This document shows, piece by piece, positions 34,785-44,154 of a DNA stretch of 64,000 nt. How positions within the stretch are numbered: the first letter of the stretch is position 1; each line of letters opens with the position of its first letter. A program made the position numbers and the translations under genes. The DNA is from Ideonella aquatica (lineage in GTDB: Bacteria > Pseudomonadota > Gammaproteobacteria > Burkholderiales > Burkholderiaceae_C), in NCBI RefSeq assembly GCF_018069755.1, contig NZ_JAGQDE010000002.1:124001-188000 (forward strand), read 5' to 3'. Below the pieces are notes generated by a model. That model did no database searches and had not been told where the DNA came from. It saw only the letters and a program-made list of their open reading frames with translations.

Positions 34785-36311
34785 TCAGGCATGCGCCTGG
34801 GCCCGAAACGGCGCGCACAGCTGCTCGACATAGGCTTGGTGCGCGGGCAGGCCGGCCACGATGCGCTGCACCCGCACGCGGATGTCCTCCAGAAAGCGCT
34901 GCAGCTCGTCGGGCCCCATCAGGTCGGCCACCGGGTGGTAGCGTGCGGGCATCAGGCCCTGGCCCATCATCACCTGGATCCAGGAGTTCTCGGCGAACAG
35001 CTCGTCGCTGGGGCGGAAGACGCGCCCCGTCTCGCGGAACAGCTCGATCCGGTGGCGCAGCGTGGGCGGCAGTGTCATCTCGCGCACATGCGTCCACAGC
35101 GCCGAATCGGTGCGCGCGTTGACGTGGTAGTGCAGCACGATGAAGTCGCGGATGTGCTCGAGGTCGCGCCGGGACTGCAGGTTGAACTCGTCGACATCGG
35201 CCTGCTGGATGCCGCCGGCCGGGAACAGCTGCATCAGCCGGATCGCGTGGCGCTGGATCAGGTGGATGCTGGTGGACTCCAGCGGCTCGACAAAGCCGCC
35301 GGCCAGGCCCACGGCCACGCAATTGCGCTGCCAGACCTGGTGGCGCTGACCCGGCACGAACCTGATCAGGCGCGGCTGGATCAGCAGCTCGCCCTCCACG
35401 TGGCGCTTGAGCACTTCTGGCGCATCGGCGTCGCTGAGTTCCTTGCTGCTGTAGACCAGGCCGTTGCCGACGCGGTGCTGCAGCGGGATGCGCCACTGCC
35501 AGCCAAAGGGGTGGGCGATCGAGCGGGTGTAGGGCCAGGCCTCGCGCACCGACGCCGTCTGCACCGCCACCGCGCGGTCGCAGGGCAGCCAGTCAGACCA
35601 GTCCTCGTAGCCCACGCCCAGCGTCTCGCCCAGCAGCAGTGAGCGAAAGCCCGTGCAGTCAATGAACAGGTCACCCTCGATGCGGCTGCCATCCATCATC
35701 TGCAGCGCCGCGATGTCGCCGGCGCGGGCGGTGGCGGTGTCGGTCTCGTGCTGCAGCACGCGGGCGATCTTGCCTTCGATGCGCTGCACCCCGTAGCCCT
35801 CGCTGAGGCCGCGCAGGAAACGGGCATAGCGGCCGGCATCCAGGTGGTAGGCGTAGTTCAGCGCCTGGTTGGGCACGTGGGCGAAGCGGTTGGCATGGGC
35901 CGCCACCGTCTCGGGGTTGTAGTCGGTGTAGGGCCGCGCCAGGCCCAGCGCCCGCCCTTTCAGCCAGAAGTGCTGGAAGCCGGCGCTCCAGTGGTCGTTG
36001 CCGGTGCTGCCGAAGGAGTGGAAATAGTCTTCGCCGATGGCCTTCCAGCCCTCGAACTGGATGCCCAGCTTGAAGGTGGCGTTGGTGGCGGCCATGAACT
36101 CGGCCTCGTTCAGGCCCAGCAGGTTGTGGAAGGTGTGCAGCGCCGGGATGGTGGCCTCGCCCACGCCGACGGTGCCGATCTCCTCGGACTCGACCAGCCG
36201 GATGTCCAGCTGCTTGCCCAGCAGCTTGCTCATCAGCGCGGCCATCATCCAGCCGGCGGTGCCGCCGCCGGCAATGACAACGCGGTGGAAGGCCTTCAGG
36301 GGGGTGTTCAT
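34785..36311 (-). CDS. Flavin-dependent tryptophan halogenase-like protein, copy 1
   Basis: A 508-residue flavoprotein. FAD motif GGGTAG is at 15-20 and GEATIP at 51-56. The halogenase residues known from PrnA are kept: lysine K81 in TFKLGIQFEGW, the WxWxIP motif as WQWRIP at 271-276, and the glutamate E345 in VEPLEST. It is therefore not a plain oxidoreductase. It ends the TonB-receptor operon and overlaps the cupin gene by four bases. Related proteins are common beside TonB receptors in Xanthomonas and Caulobacter, where no substrate has been shown to my knowledge; a free amino acid, a peptide or a glycan-linked aromatic are all possible. Confidence 0.85.
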   Translation of the reverse strand: MNTPLKAFHRVVIAGGGTAGWMMAALMSKLLGKQLDIRLVESEEIGTVGVGEATIPALHTFHNLLGLNEAEFMAATNATFKLGIQFEGWKAIGEDYFHSFGSTGNDHWSAGFQHFWLKGRALGLARPYTDYNPETVAAHANRFAHVPNQALNYAYHLDAGRYARFLRGLSEGYGVQRIEGKIARVLQHETDTATARAGDIAALQMMDGSRIEGDLFIDCTGFRSLLLGETLGVGYEDWSDWLPCDRAVAVQTASVREAWPYTRSIAHPFGWQWRIPLQHRVGNGLVYSSKELSDADAPEVLKRHVEGELLIQPRLIRFVPGQRHQVWQRNCVAVGLAGGFVEPLESTSIHLIQRHAIRLMQLFPAGGIQQADVDEFNLQSRRDLEHIRDFIVLHYHVNARTDSALWTHVREMTLPPTLRHRIELFRETGRVFRPSDELFAENSWIQVMMGQGLMPARYHPVADLMGPDELQRFLEDIRVRVQRIVAGLPAHQAYVEQLCAPFRAQAHA

Positions 36312-37315
36312 CGCTTGAGTTGGTTCAGGAGTTGGGTGCGCGCCTGGCGCGCGACGGTCTCGTCGATCGGGCCCAGCAGTCCGCGGGCTGCGGCGGGGAG
36401 GTGGGCCCAGGTGCTGTCATCGGCGTCCCAGATGAAATGCTGGAAGTGGTGCTGCCAGATGCGCCGGTCGCGCTCGGGCAGGTCGCGCAGCGTCAGCAGC
36501 GCCAGTCGCAGCGCGCTCAGCGGCGAGTCGATGTAGTCGGGCGTCGAGCGCCACCAGGCGTTGATCAGCAGGTTGATCGGTGCCAGGCCCTCGACGTGGT
36601 GGAACCACATGCTGGGAATGAACAGCGCGTCGCCGGGGTCCATCTCGACCACCTCGGCGGCCTCCCAGGCCTGGGCGAAGCGCGGAAAGCGCTCCAGGTC
36701 GGGGCGGGCGAAATCGACCAGGCTGATCGGCTGGCCGGCCGGCGTGGGATCGAGCGGCCCCATGTACAGGTTGTGCAACTGCTCGGGCGGGAACAGCGTG
36801 AAACGGCGCCGGCCAGCGGCGACGACGGCCAGGTTGTCCGGCAGGTCGTAGTGCGCGGCGATGCGGGTGCGGTTGCCCAGCCACAGGCTGACCAGGGCGT
36901 CGCGCGCGCCCAGCGCCATCGCGTTGGCCTCCAGAAAGCCCGGCAGCACCGCGTCCACCGTGGTCGAGCCGACATACAGCGCGGGCGGTGCGGGCGTGGC
37001 GGCCAGGTGCAGCAGGCCGCTCAGCACCTGGTCCAGCGTGGTGGTGTGGCGGCTGAAGTTGAAGCCCTGCAGCGTCTCGTCGGCGTAGAAGACGCGGCCC
37101 CGGGCCTCGGGCGCCAGCTGGAACAGACCGACGTGTACGCCGTTGTACTGGCGCATCAGGTAGTGCGCCAGCGCCGTGTCGGACTGGCGCGCCGCCTGCA
37201 CAACCGGCCAGTGGGCGAAGCCGCCCCGTACCACGTAAGGCCGCGCCGCGGTCAGCAGCGCATCGGGCAGCGCTGCGGGGTCGAAAGGACCAGGCCAGAC
37301 CGGGACGTTGCGCAT
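36308..37315 (-). CDS. Cupin_8/JmjC-like oxygenase protein
   Basis: A 335-residue beta-barrel protein of the Cupin_8 family, which includes 2-oxoglutarate/Fe(II) hydroxylases acting on protein side chains. The HxD iron motif is H155-Y156-D157 (RIAAHYDLPDN), and the distal histidine lies at 239-240 in FIPSMWFHHVEG. Also typical is the RRRFTLFPPEQL stretch. Between SapC and the halogenase it is coupled to both by short spacing or overlap. A protein- or peptide-modifying hydroxylase is the best guess; substrate unknown. Confidence 0.82.
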   Translation of the reverse strand: MRNVPVWPGPFDPAALPDALLTAARPYVVRGGFAHWPVVQAARQSDTALAHYLMRQYNGVHVGLFQLAPEARGRVFYADETLQGFNFSRHTTTLDQVLSGLLHLAATPAPPALYVGSTTVDAVLPGFLEANAMALGARDALVSLWLGNRTRIAAHYDLPDNLAVVAAGRRRFTLFPPEQLHNLYMGPLDPTPAGQPISLVDFARPDLERFPRFAQAWEAAEVVEMDPGDALFIPSMWFHHVEGLAPINLLINAWWRSTPDYIDSPLSALRLALLTLRDLPERDRRIWQHHFQHFIWDADDSTWAHLPAAARGLLGPIDETVARQARTQLLNQLKR

Positions 37316-37320
37316 CGGTG

Positions 37321-38031
37321 TCAGCGGCGCGCGGCGCGCTCGGCCAGCACGGGCAGCTGCGCCAGCGAGGCGATCTGCATGTAGCAGGGCAGCAGGTAAC
37401 CCTGCCGCGCCAGATCTTCCAGCGCCACGCCGGGCAGCGCTGCCAGCCGCTCTTCATTGATCGTGAACAGGCCCGTCAGGCGGCTGTGCTCGCCGCTGCG
37501 GGTTTCCAGGTCGAGCACCATGGGCTCGAGCAGCTGGTGCTGTTTCAGCGCCCCGGTGAAGGCCGGCAGCTGCTGGGCGTGGGCGTGCAGGCTCTCCATC
37601 AGCTTCACCATGTGGTCGAGGTACTCGCTGAAGCCGCCGTGGGGCATGAACAGCGCGGTGCCCACCTCGCCCTCATCGGGCCGCACGATGCGCGGGCTGT
37701 CGAGGTCGATGTGCAGCTGCAGCGTGTCGTCCGGGGCACGGCCGATCAGAAAGGGGTCGCGCTGCACGGCCATCGGCACGGCCGTGGCGTCCCAGCCCTG
37801 GTCGGTGAGGAAGAGGTTCTGTCCGTCCTCCAGACCGAACAGCGCGATGGGCTGGAAGCCGCCGTCGCCATCGACCAGCTGGAAGACGATCGGATAGTGC
37901 GCCTGCAGGAGGCGGAACTCGGCCGGCAGGGCCAGCGCCGAGTTGCGGGCGTCGCCCAGCGCGGCCGAGCGTCCGGTGTGGAGGCGCAGGTGCCGGTGGG
38001 TGATGTTGTCGAGCAGCGCGGGGCGGGTCAT
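37321..38031 (-). CDS. SapC-family protein
   Basis: A 236-residue soluble protein. FRLLQAHYPIVFQ and PFLIGRAPDD are the recognisable family blocks, and the C-terminal part has LEPMVLDLE and LTGLFTINEERLAAL. The name comes from S-layer/peptide-transport genes, but no biochemical role is settled; it is not the SapC permease of the sap peptide system. It sits between the two halogenase-like genes, five bases before the cupin gene and overlapping the upstream halogenase by four bases. This TonB-receptor, SapC, cupin, halogenase neighbourhood recurs in other Proteobacteria. Confidence 0.82.
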   Translation of the reverse strand: MTRPALLDNITHRHLRLHTGRSAALGDARNSALALPAEFRLLQAHYPIVFQLVDGDGGFQPIALFGLEDGQNLFLTDQGWDATAVPMAVQRDPFLIGRAPDDTLQLHIDLDSPRIVRPDEGEVGTALFMPHGGFSEYLDHMVKLMESLHAHAQQLPAFTGALKQHQLLEPMVLDLETRSGEHSRLTGLFTINEERLAALPGVALEDLARQGYLLPCYMQIASLAQLPVLAERAARR

Positions 38032-39563
38032 GCGGCGGTCTTGAGCAGGTGATCGATCAGGCTGCGGTGGCCGGGCAGGCCGGGCACGAAGCGGCGGGCC
38101 TGGCGCGCGACCTCGTCAAAGCAGGCCTGGGCGTCCTGCAGTTTGGCAGCGCTGGGGGGCTGCAGGACAGGGCGGAAACCCATGCCGTACAGCACGTACT
38201 GGTAGCTGGCCGCCGGGAAGACCTCGTCAATGCGACCGAAGTCGTGCCGCGCCGGGGCGCGCAGGCGCCACATCGGCAGCAACTCGCGCAGCCGCCCCGG
38301 CCAGGTGGACGGGTCTCGGTGCGCGCGCCAGTAGTCGCTGTCGTCGCGCTGGGTCAGGGCATAGTGCAGCTTCAGGAAGTCGATGACCCGCGCCCAGCGG
38401 TAGCTGAAGTCGTCGTTGAAGCGGCTCGCCACCGTGTCCATGCTGGCGCGCGACATCGGCAGCTCGGCGCACAGGCGCTGGGCCGACAGCTCGACCAGGG
38501 CCAGCGCCGAGGCCTCCAGCGGCTCGATGAAGCCGCTGGACAGGCCGATCGCCACGCAGTTGCGCACCCAGAACTGCTGGCGGTAGCCCGGGTCGTAGCG
38601 GATGACGCGTGGCGCGGGTCGCTCGCGCGGGGCGCCGGTGGCCTCCAGGTAGACCTGCAGCGCTGCCTGGGCCTCGTCCTCGCTGGCGTGGGCGCGCGAG
38701 AACACGCAGCCCACCCCGCGCCGCGACGGCAGGCCGATGTCCCAGATCCAGCCCTTGGCCCAGGCGGTGGCGATGGTACAGGTGGCCAGCGGCTGGTCCG
38801 GCGTCGCGTAGGGCACCTGCACCGGCATCGCGGCGTCGTTGAAGAGCACCTCGCGCTCGCTGTTCAGCGGCACGCCGAAGTGCTGCCCGATCAGGCGCGC
38901 CGCCAGGCCCGAGCAGTCGATGAACAGGTCCGCCGATAGCTCGCCGTGGCCACGCGTGCGCAGCGCGGCGATGTCGCCGTTGTCGGCGCTGAGCACGGCG
39001 TCGACGTGGTCCACAACATGCCGCACGCCCAGCCGCTGCACGGCATGCTCGCGCAGCAGCTGGCCGAACAGGCCAGCGTCGAAGTGGTAGGCGTAGTTGG
39101 CCACCGCGCCGAACTCGGGCGTCTGCACCTGCTTGGGCGCGCGGCCGGCTTCGCACAGCTGGACCGAGGGGCTGACCAGGTCGGCAAAGGGGCGCGCCGG
39201 GTCGGTGGCCAGCCAGGCCTGCACCAGGTCGGCGTCGCCATGGCCCACGGGCAGCATGAACGGGTGGTAGTAGCGGTCGCCATCGGCGCCACCAGCGCCG
39301 CGCATCCAGCCGTCAAAGCGCGAACCCTGCTTGAACGAGACCTGGCAGCGCCGGATGAAGTCCGACTCCGACAGGCCGATGCGCTGCAGCGTGTCGCGCA
39401 TCGACGGCCAGGTGCCCTCGCCGACGCCGATGACGGGGACGTCGTCGGACTCGACCAGCGTGATCTGCAGGTCGGGATGCTCGGCGGCCAGCAGGCCCGC
39501 CACCAACCAGCCGGCGGACCCGCCCCCCAACACCAGCACCGTGTGCAATCGCTCGCTCAGCAT
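38028..39563 (-). CDS. Flavin-dependent tryptophan halogenase-like protein, copy 2
   Basis: A 511-residue paralogue of the protein at 34785-36311. The FAD loop is LGGGSAGW (12-19), the catalytic-type lysine K78 is in FKQGSRFDGW, and the glutamate E350 is in FIEPLEAS. The WxWxIP motif is changed to WIWDIG at 272-277, the proline replaced by glycine. That region separates halogenases from monooxygenases, so the activity may differ from copy 1. GAGGAG precedes the ATG at 39563; an in-frame start 16 codons upstream is less likely. It lies 49 bases behind the TonB receptor gene. Confidence 0.84.
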   Translation of the reverse strand: MLSERLHTVLVLGGGSAGWLVAGLLAAEHPDLQITLVESDDVPVIGVGEGTWPSMRDTLQRIGLSESDFIRRCQVSFKQGSRFDGWMRGAGGADGDRYYHPFMLPVGHGDADLVQAWLATDPARPFADLVSPSVQLCEAGRAPKQVQTPEFGAVANYAYHFDAGLFGQLLREHAVQRLGVRHVVDHVDAVLSADNGDIAALRTRGHGELSADLFIDCSGLAARLIGQHFGVPLNSEREVLFNDAAMPVQVPYATPDQPLATCTIATAWAKGWIWDIGLPSRRGVGCVFSRAHASEDEAQAALQVYLEATGAPRERPAPRVIRYDPGYRQQFWVRNCVAIGLSSGFIEPLEASALALVELSAQRLCAELPMSRASMDTVASRFNDDFSYRWARVIDFLKLHYALTQRDDSDYWRAHRDPSTWPGRLRELLPMWRLRAPARHDFGRIDEVFPAASYQYVLYGMGFRPVLQPPSAAKLQDAQACFDEVARQARRFVPGLPGHRSLIDHLLKTAA

Positions 39564-39611
39564 CGTCTCCTCGTCCGCGGATTCTGACCGGACGGGCTGG
39601 CGCTGCACCAC

Positions 39612-42569
39612 TCAGAACTTGTAGCGCGCCCCGATCGTGTAGCGGCGGCCCAGCTGCGTGACCGAGCCCAGCTGGTTCTCGTTGCGCAGGTGGGTGCGCA
39701 CATAGGCATCGGTCAGGTTCATCGCCTCGAATTGCAGACGCAGGTTCTTGATCGGGCTGTAGCCGACGCTCAGGTCGAACTGTCCGTAGGGCTCAACGTA
39801 CAGCGGCTGGGCGCCTTCGGCGCCGCCGAAGTTGGCCACCAGGAACTGGCCGCGCCAGTTGTAGGCCAGGCGCACGCTGGCCTGGTCGTTCTCGTAGAAG
39901 CCCACCAGGTTGCCCGAGTCGCCCATGCCGGTCAGCACGTCGGTCTGCGCACCCACCTTGTTGTTGTCGTAGGTGCGGTCGGATTTCACCTTGGTGAAGT
40001 TGGCCGAGACGCCGAAACCGGTCTTGCCGAAGATGTGCTGCGCGTTCAGCTCGATGCCGTTGATCGAGCTCTTGCGCGCGCTGTTCTGGAAGGTGCTGAG
40101 GTTGAAGCTGATCAGCGGGTCACCCGGCTGGCCGGTGATGATCTTGTTGACCGCATCGACCCCCGGGCTGCCGGCGAGGTTGGTGAAGATCCACTGGCGG
40201 ATGCAGCCGGAGTCATTGGCGGCGCAGCCGCCCTGCGCGATGGCCTGGCGGTAATAGGCGCCGCCGATCGGCGTGGTCAGGCCGGGCACGGTCTGCGTGG
40301 TGACCACGCCTTCGTTGTAGTCCTTGACGCGCTTGTTGAACAGGCTGATCGCGGCGTAGCTGCTGCGCGCGTAGTAGTACTCAAACGCGAGGTCCAGGCT
40401 CGTGGCCTGCAGCGGCTTCAGGCTGGGGTTGCCCACCGAGCCGGAGCCACCGTCGATGCGGGCCAGGCCATTGAGCGTTCGACCGCCCTGGATGGCGGAC
40501 CAGCCCGGGCGACCGATGGTCTTGCCGTAGCTCAGGCGCAGCTTGGAGTCCGTGGTCAGGTCAGCGCTCAGGTCGATCGACGGCAGCACGTAGCTGTAGC
40601 TGCCCGAGCGCTGGCCCGAGGTGGTGCCATTGAAGGTGATGGGCAGCTCGTTGTCGGCCACCCAGCTCACCACGGTCGGCACCGACTCCACGCTGGGCGA
40701 GCTGACCTTGGTGCGCTCGTAGCGCAGGCCGGCGGCGATGTCGATCGGCACGATCCAGTCGAAGCCACGGTTGTACTGGACAAACAGCGCGTCGGACTTT
40801 TCCGTGGTGCGGTAGTCGTCCTTGAAATTGAACGAGGCTTTCAGCAGCGCGTCGGAGCCCAGCGCCTTGATGGCGGCGTTGCGCACGTCGTCAAAGTTGA
40901 AGGCGAAGAACTGGTTGTACAGGCGCGGGTCGTTCGAGCCGGGGATGCTGCTGAAGTACTGGCTGATGGAGTCGGCGCGCCAGATGTTGTCCGGCATCGC
41001 GGCCGGGCCACCCGCGGCGCCATCGCCCCAGGAGTCGCGCTGCACATTGGCGAAGGCCGAGCGGTTCTTCACCTGGGTCAGCGACAGGCCAAAGTCGAGG
41101 CTGCTGTCGCCGTCGATCTTCCACTTGCCCTTGGCCTGGAACTGGTCGATCTCGTTCTTCTGGTAGCTGTTGCCGAACACCGAGCCCTGCAGCTGCTGCA
41201 GCGCGGGATTGAGGGCGCCGCCCTTGATGTTCAGCACCGGGAACTTGTTGCTGAAGTCGACGTAGGTGTCGCCCCGGTTCATCGACGCGGTGCCGATGAC
41301 GACGTTGGTGCCCAGCGGATCGTTGGCCCCGGAGGTCGCAGTGGAGTGGTGGACGTCGAAGTCGAAGTTCAGGACGTTGCTGGCCTTCCACTTCAGGTTC
41401 AGGCCGATCTGCTCGTTCTTGACCTTGGTCTGGGTGCGCGACGTGCCCATGGCCACGTCGGAGTTGGTCATGGTCTCGCCGTAAATGATCGGCGATGACG
41501 GCGAGCCGGTCTGGTATTCGCCGAACTGTCCGCCATAGTTGAACCAGGCCGAGATGTCATTGCGGCGCTGGCGGAACTTCTGCTCCGACATCACGAAGTC
41601 CAGCGTGCCCACCAGGTCCTGCGTTGGCTTGACCTGCAGGACCACCTGGCCGTTCAGGCGCTCACGGTGCACGCTGGTGAACGAGTAGTTCATGTTCTGC
41701 GGCACGCTGTAGATCGAGTCCGCCGTCGGCCGGTTCTTGATGACACCCGACGAGGCCGGCGGCAGTCCACCCCACTGGGCGTTGGGGCCGCTCCAGTCGT
41801 TGTCCACCTTGCCGTCGAAGGACTTCCAGCCGCTGGTCACCGAGGCCTGGTTGTAGCCGGAGTCGCGCACCTGGTAGGTGCCCATCAGCGCAATGCCGAA
41901 GGTGCCGTCGGCCGACTGCGTGCTGTAGATGCCGCTGAGTTCGGGGGTGAGCTTCTTGCCCCGCAGCTCCATCGGCAGGTTGCCGGCCGTGTCGTCGTTG
42001 ACCAGCTTGACACCCACGCTCGCAATGGTGTCCTTGATGTCGAATGGACGCTGGGTGCGGACGTTGACCGTGGCGCCCATGCCGCCGGTGGGGCTGCTGG
42101 CGCGGCTGGTCTTGTAGACCTCCAGCGCGGCGACGCCATCGGAGGCCAGGTTGGAGAAATCGAACGAACGCGAACTGGGTGCGGCGCCGTCGAAGCTGGA
42201 GCCGGGCATCTGCCGGCCGTTGAGCAGCACCAGGTTGAAGTCGGGGCCCATGCCGCGCACCGAGATGCGCGTGCCTTCGCCGTTGCTGCGCTCGATCGAG
42301 ACGCCGCTGATGCGGCTCAGCGATTCGGCCAGGTTGGTGTCGGGGAACTTGCCGATGTCCTCGGCGACGATGCCGTCCACCAGGCCCGCTGCGCCGCGCT
42401 TGAGCTCGACCGAGGTCTCCAGGCTCTTGCGGATGCCGGTCACCTCGATCTTCTGCGGCTCGGGGTCGGTGGCGGGCGCCTGCTGGGCCCGCGCGGCCGC
42501 GCTGGCGAACAGCAGGCCCACGGCGCTGGCCACGCAGGTGCGGCGGGCCAAGTGGTGGCGTCGGTGCAT
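39612..42569 (-). CDS. TonB-dependent receptor, Xanthomonas/Caulobacter type
   Basis: A 985-residue outer-membrane receptor with signal peptide (through about residue 27), a TonB-box-like KIEVTGIRKSL, and a plug domain with EDIGKFPDTNLAESLSRISG, GTRISVRGMGPDFNLVLLNG and GGMGATVNV. A long beta barrel ends in GRRYTIGARYKF, the terminal Phe being typical. This subfamily takes up large carbohydrates and other complex ligands. Of two ATGs (42575, 42569) the second has GGAG at the better distance (8 bases). It heads the operon with halogenases, SapC and cupin, and faces the beta-glucan operon across LacI-type operators. Confidence 0.93.
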   Translation of the reverse strand: MHRRHHLARRTCVASAVGLLFASAAARAQQAPATDPEPQKIEVTGIRKSLETSVELKRGAAGLVDGIVAEDIGKFPDTNLAESLSRISGVSIERSNGEGTRISVRGMGPDFNLVLLNGRQMPGSSFDGAAPSSRSFDFSNLASDGVAALEVYKTSRASSPTGGMGATVNVRTQRPFDIKDTIASVGVKLVNDDTAGNLPMELRGKKLTPELSGIYSTQSADGTFGIALMGTYQVRDSGYNQASVTSGWKSFDGKVDNDWSGPNAQWGGLPPASSGVIKNRPTADSIYSVPQNMNYSFTSVHRERLNGQVVLQVKPTQDLVGTLDFVMSEQKFRQRRNDISAWFNYGGQFGEYQTGSPSSPIIYGETMTNSDVAMGTSRTQTKVKNEQIGLNLKWKASNVLNFDFDVHHSTATSGANDPLGTNVVIGTASMNRGDTYVDFSNKFPVLNIKGGALNPALQQLQGSVFGNSYQKNEIDQFQAKGKWKIDGDSSLDFGLSLTQVKNRSAFANVQRDSWGDGAAGGPAAMPDNIWRADSISQYFSSIPGSNDPRLYNQFFAFNFDDVRNAAIKALGSDALLKASFNFKDDYRTTEKSDALFVQYNRGFDWIVPIDIAAGLRYERTKVSSPSVESVPTVVSWVADNELPITFNGTTSGQRSGSYSYVLPSIDLSADLTTDSKLRLSYGKTIGRPGWSAIQGGRTLNGLARIDGGSGSVGNPSLKPLQATSLDLAFEYYYARSSYAAISLFNKRVKDYNEGVVTTQTVPGLTTPIGGAYYRQAIAQGGCAANDSGCIRQWIFTNLAGSPGVDAVNKIITGQPGDPLISFNLSTFQNSARKSSINGIELNAQHIFGKTGFGVSANFTKVKSDRTYDNNKVGAQTDVLTGMGDSGNLVGFYENDQASVRLAYNWRGQFLVANFGGAEGAQPLYVEPYGQFDLSVGYSPIKNLRLQFEAMNLTDAYVRTHLRNENQLGSVTQLGRRYTIGARYKF

Positions 42570-42619
42570 TGTCATGTCTCCTGTGTTGAGTGGGCCAGTC
42601 AGCTTCTTGTATTGAAGGG

Positions 42620-42633
42620 TGAAAGCGCTTTCA
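42620..42633. promoter_or_regulatory. LacI-type operator A
   Basis: TGAAAGCGCTTTCA, a perfect 14-base palindrome with the central CG of LacI/GalR operators, 51 bases before the receptor start. It is identical to operator C. Confidence 0.8.
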
Positions 42634-42655
42634 GGCCTTGACAGCATGGAACATC

Positions 42656-42669
42656 TGCAAGCGCTTTCA
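42656..42669. promoter_or_regulatory. LacI-type operator B
   Basis: TGCAAGCGCTTTCA, one base from operators A and C. It is centred 36 bases from operator A, spacing that could allow two bound dimers to interact. Confidence 0.75.
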
Positions 42670-42806
42670 CATTGGGCATCACCCTAGGTCGCGCCCAGTC
42701 TTGGTGAAAAAGCGACGCCATGCCCCGGGTGACCTCCCGGGCAGAGCCGCCACCAGCCCTGGGGTTTTTGCGGTCGACGACGGTTGGCCACCACCGTCAC
42801 AATCAT

Positions 42807-42820
42807 TGAAAGCGCTTTCA
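42807..42820. promoter_or_regulatory. LacI-type operator C
   Basis: TGAAAGCGCTTTCA, identical to operator A, 37 bases before the start of the sugar-binding protein gene. It is suited to repress the rightward operon. Confidence 0.8.
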
Positions 42821-42856
42821 GCCCGCGGATCGACGCCGACTTTCCCCTCCCGCCTG

Positions 42857-44152
42857 ATGCCCTCCGTTCACCGCTCCCGCCGCCATTGCCTGGCCCAGGC
42901 CCTGGGCCTGGCCGCGGGCTGGCCGCTGGCGGGGGGGGCGGCGCAGGCGGCGGCGGTGGGCAAGCTGTCCGTGGCGGCGTATCCGCTGGTCGACCAGATC
43001 GTCAAGGACGCGCTGCCGGCCTGGCTGGCGCGCCATCCCGGCGCCGAGGTGGAAGTCATCAGCCGCCAGTACGACGACCACCACACGGCCATGACGACCG
43101 CGCTGTCCACCGCCAACGGCGGGTCACGCCATCTGCCCGACGTGATGGCCCTGGAGGCCAGCTACCTGGGCCGCTTCGCAATGGGCGCCGGCCTGCAGCC
43201 GCTGTCCGGGTCGCCCTATGACGGCGAGACCTTGAAGCCGCGCTTCGTCAGCTTTGCCTTCGAGCAGGCGCGCAACCGCGAGGGCGAACTGGTGGCGCTG
43301 CCCACCGACATCGGCCCCGGCTGCCTGTTCTACCGCCAGGACGTACTGGCCCAGGCCGGCGTGGGCATCGCCGAACTCACCCGCAGCTGGGACGACTATG
43401 TGCGCGCCGGCGAGCGCATCAAGGCCCGCACCGGCGCCTACCTGATGGCCCATGCGCGCTACCTGAAGGACATCGTCGCGCTGACCGGCGCGCCGGCCGG
43501 CCAGAGCGTGTACTTTGACCAGCAGGGCCAACCCCGGGTGGACGGACCGATCTTCCGGCGCGCCTTCGAACTGGCACGCGAGCTGCGCCGCGCCAAGCTC
43601 GATGCCGTGGTCGACACCTGGCAGAACGACTGGGCCGAGCACCTGCGGCGCGGCCGCATCGCCACCGAGCTGACGGGCGCCTGGATGGCCGGCCAACTGG
43701 CCAACTGGGTCGCGCCGCAGACCCAGGGCCTGTGGCGCAGCAGCCCGCTGCCCGAGGGGGTCTTCATCGGCTACGGCGGCACCTACTACGCGCTGCCGCG
43801 GCGCGCCGACCCGGCCCGCCGCGCGCTGGCCTGGTCGCTGGTGCAGATGCTGACCATGGACCGCAGCCTGCAGCTGCGGGCCTTCAAGAGCCAGGACGCC
43901 TTTCCGGCCCTGCTTGAAGCGCAGGACGATCCCTTCTTCGACCAGCCCGTGCCCTTCCTGGGCGGTCAACTGGCGCGCCAGCAATGGCGCGACGCCGCAC
44001 GCCGCATCCCGCCGCGTCCGCTGCACCGCCAGCACAAGTTCGCCGAGGAGGTGGTCAACGGCGAGCTGGACAACGTGCTGATCTACGGCAAGCCGGTGGC
44101 CCAGGCCCTGGCCGATGCCCAGGCCCTGTTGCGCCACCGTGCCCAGCGCTGA
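42857..44152 (+). CDS. Sugar ABC transporter substrate-binding protein
   Basis: A 431-residue extracellular solute-binding protein of the CUT1 (oligosaccharide) class. The N-terminus MPSVHRSRRHCLAQALGL has a twin-arginine-like start before a hydrophobic stretch cut near residue 30, so Sec or Tat export are both possible. Typical features are DIGPGCLFYRQDVLAQAG, WDDYVRAGERIKA and the ligand-lining GYGGTYYALPRRADP. It opens the operon. The likely cargo is short beta-1,3-glucan oligosaccharides, judged from the linked hydrolases. Confidence 0.9.
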   Translation: MPSVHRSRRHCLAQALGLAAGWPLAGGAAQAAAVGKLSVAAYPLVDQIVKDALPAWLARHPGAEVEVISRQYDDHHTAMTTALSTANGGSRHLPDVMALEASYLGRFAMGAGLQPLSGSPYDGETLKPRFVSFAFEQARNREGELVALPTDIGPGCLFYRQDVLAQAGVGIAELTRSWDDYVRAGERIKARTGAYLMAHARYLKDIVALTGAPAGQSVYFDQQGQPRVDGPIFRRAFELARELRRAKLDAVVDTWQNDWAEHLRRGRIATELTGAWMAGQLANWVAPQTQGLWRSSPLPEGVFIGYGGTYYALPRRADPARRALAWSLVQMLTMDRSLQLRAFKSQDAFPALLEAQDDPFFDQPVPFLGGQLARQQWRDAARRIPPRPLHRQHKFAEEVVNGELDNVLIYGKPVAQALADAQALLRHRAQR

Positions 44153-44154
44153 CC

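Larger units (their letters stand above)
42570..42856. promoter_or_regulatory. Divergent promoter region of the beta-glucan locus
   Basis: This 287-base region separates the two operons and is AT-richer than the genes around it. It contains three LacI-type palindromes (two near the receptor side, one near the ABC side). A hairpin-forming CCCGGG-tgacct-CCCGGG lies at 42724-42741. Clear -35/-10 boxes are not evident to me. Confidence 0.7.

Noticed and set aside
34785-36311. Reading the two halogenase-like genes as tailoring enzymes of a secondary metabolite cluster
   Set aside because: There is no NRPS, PKS or other biosynthetic core gene nearby; the neighbours are a TonB receptor, SapC and cupin genes.
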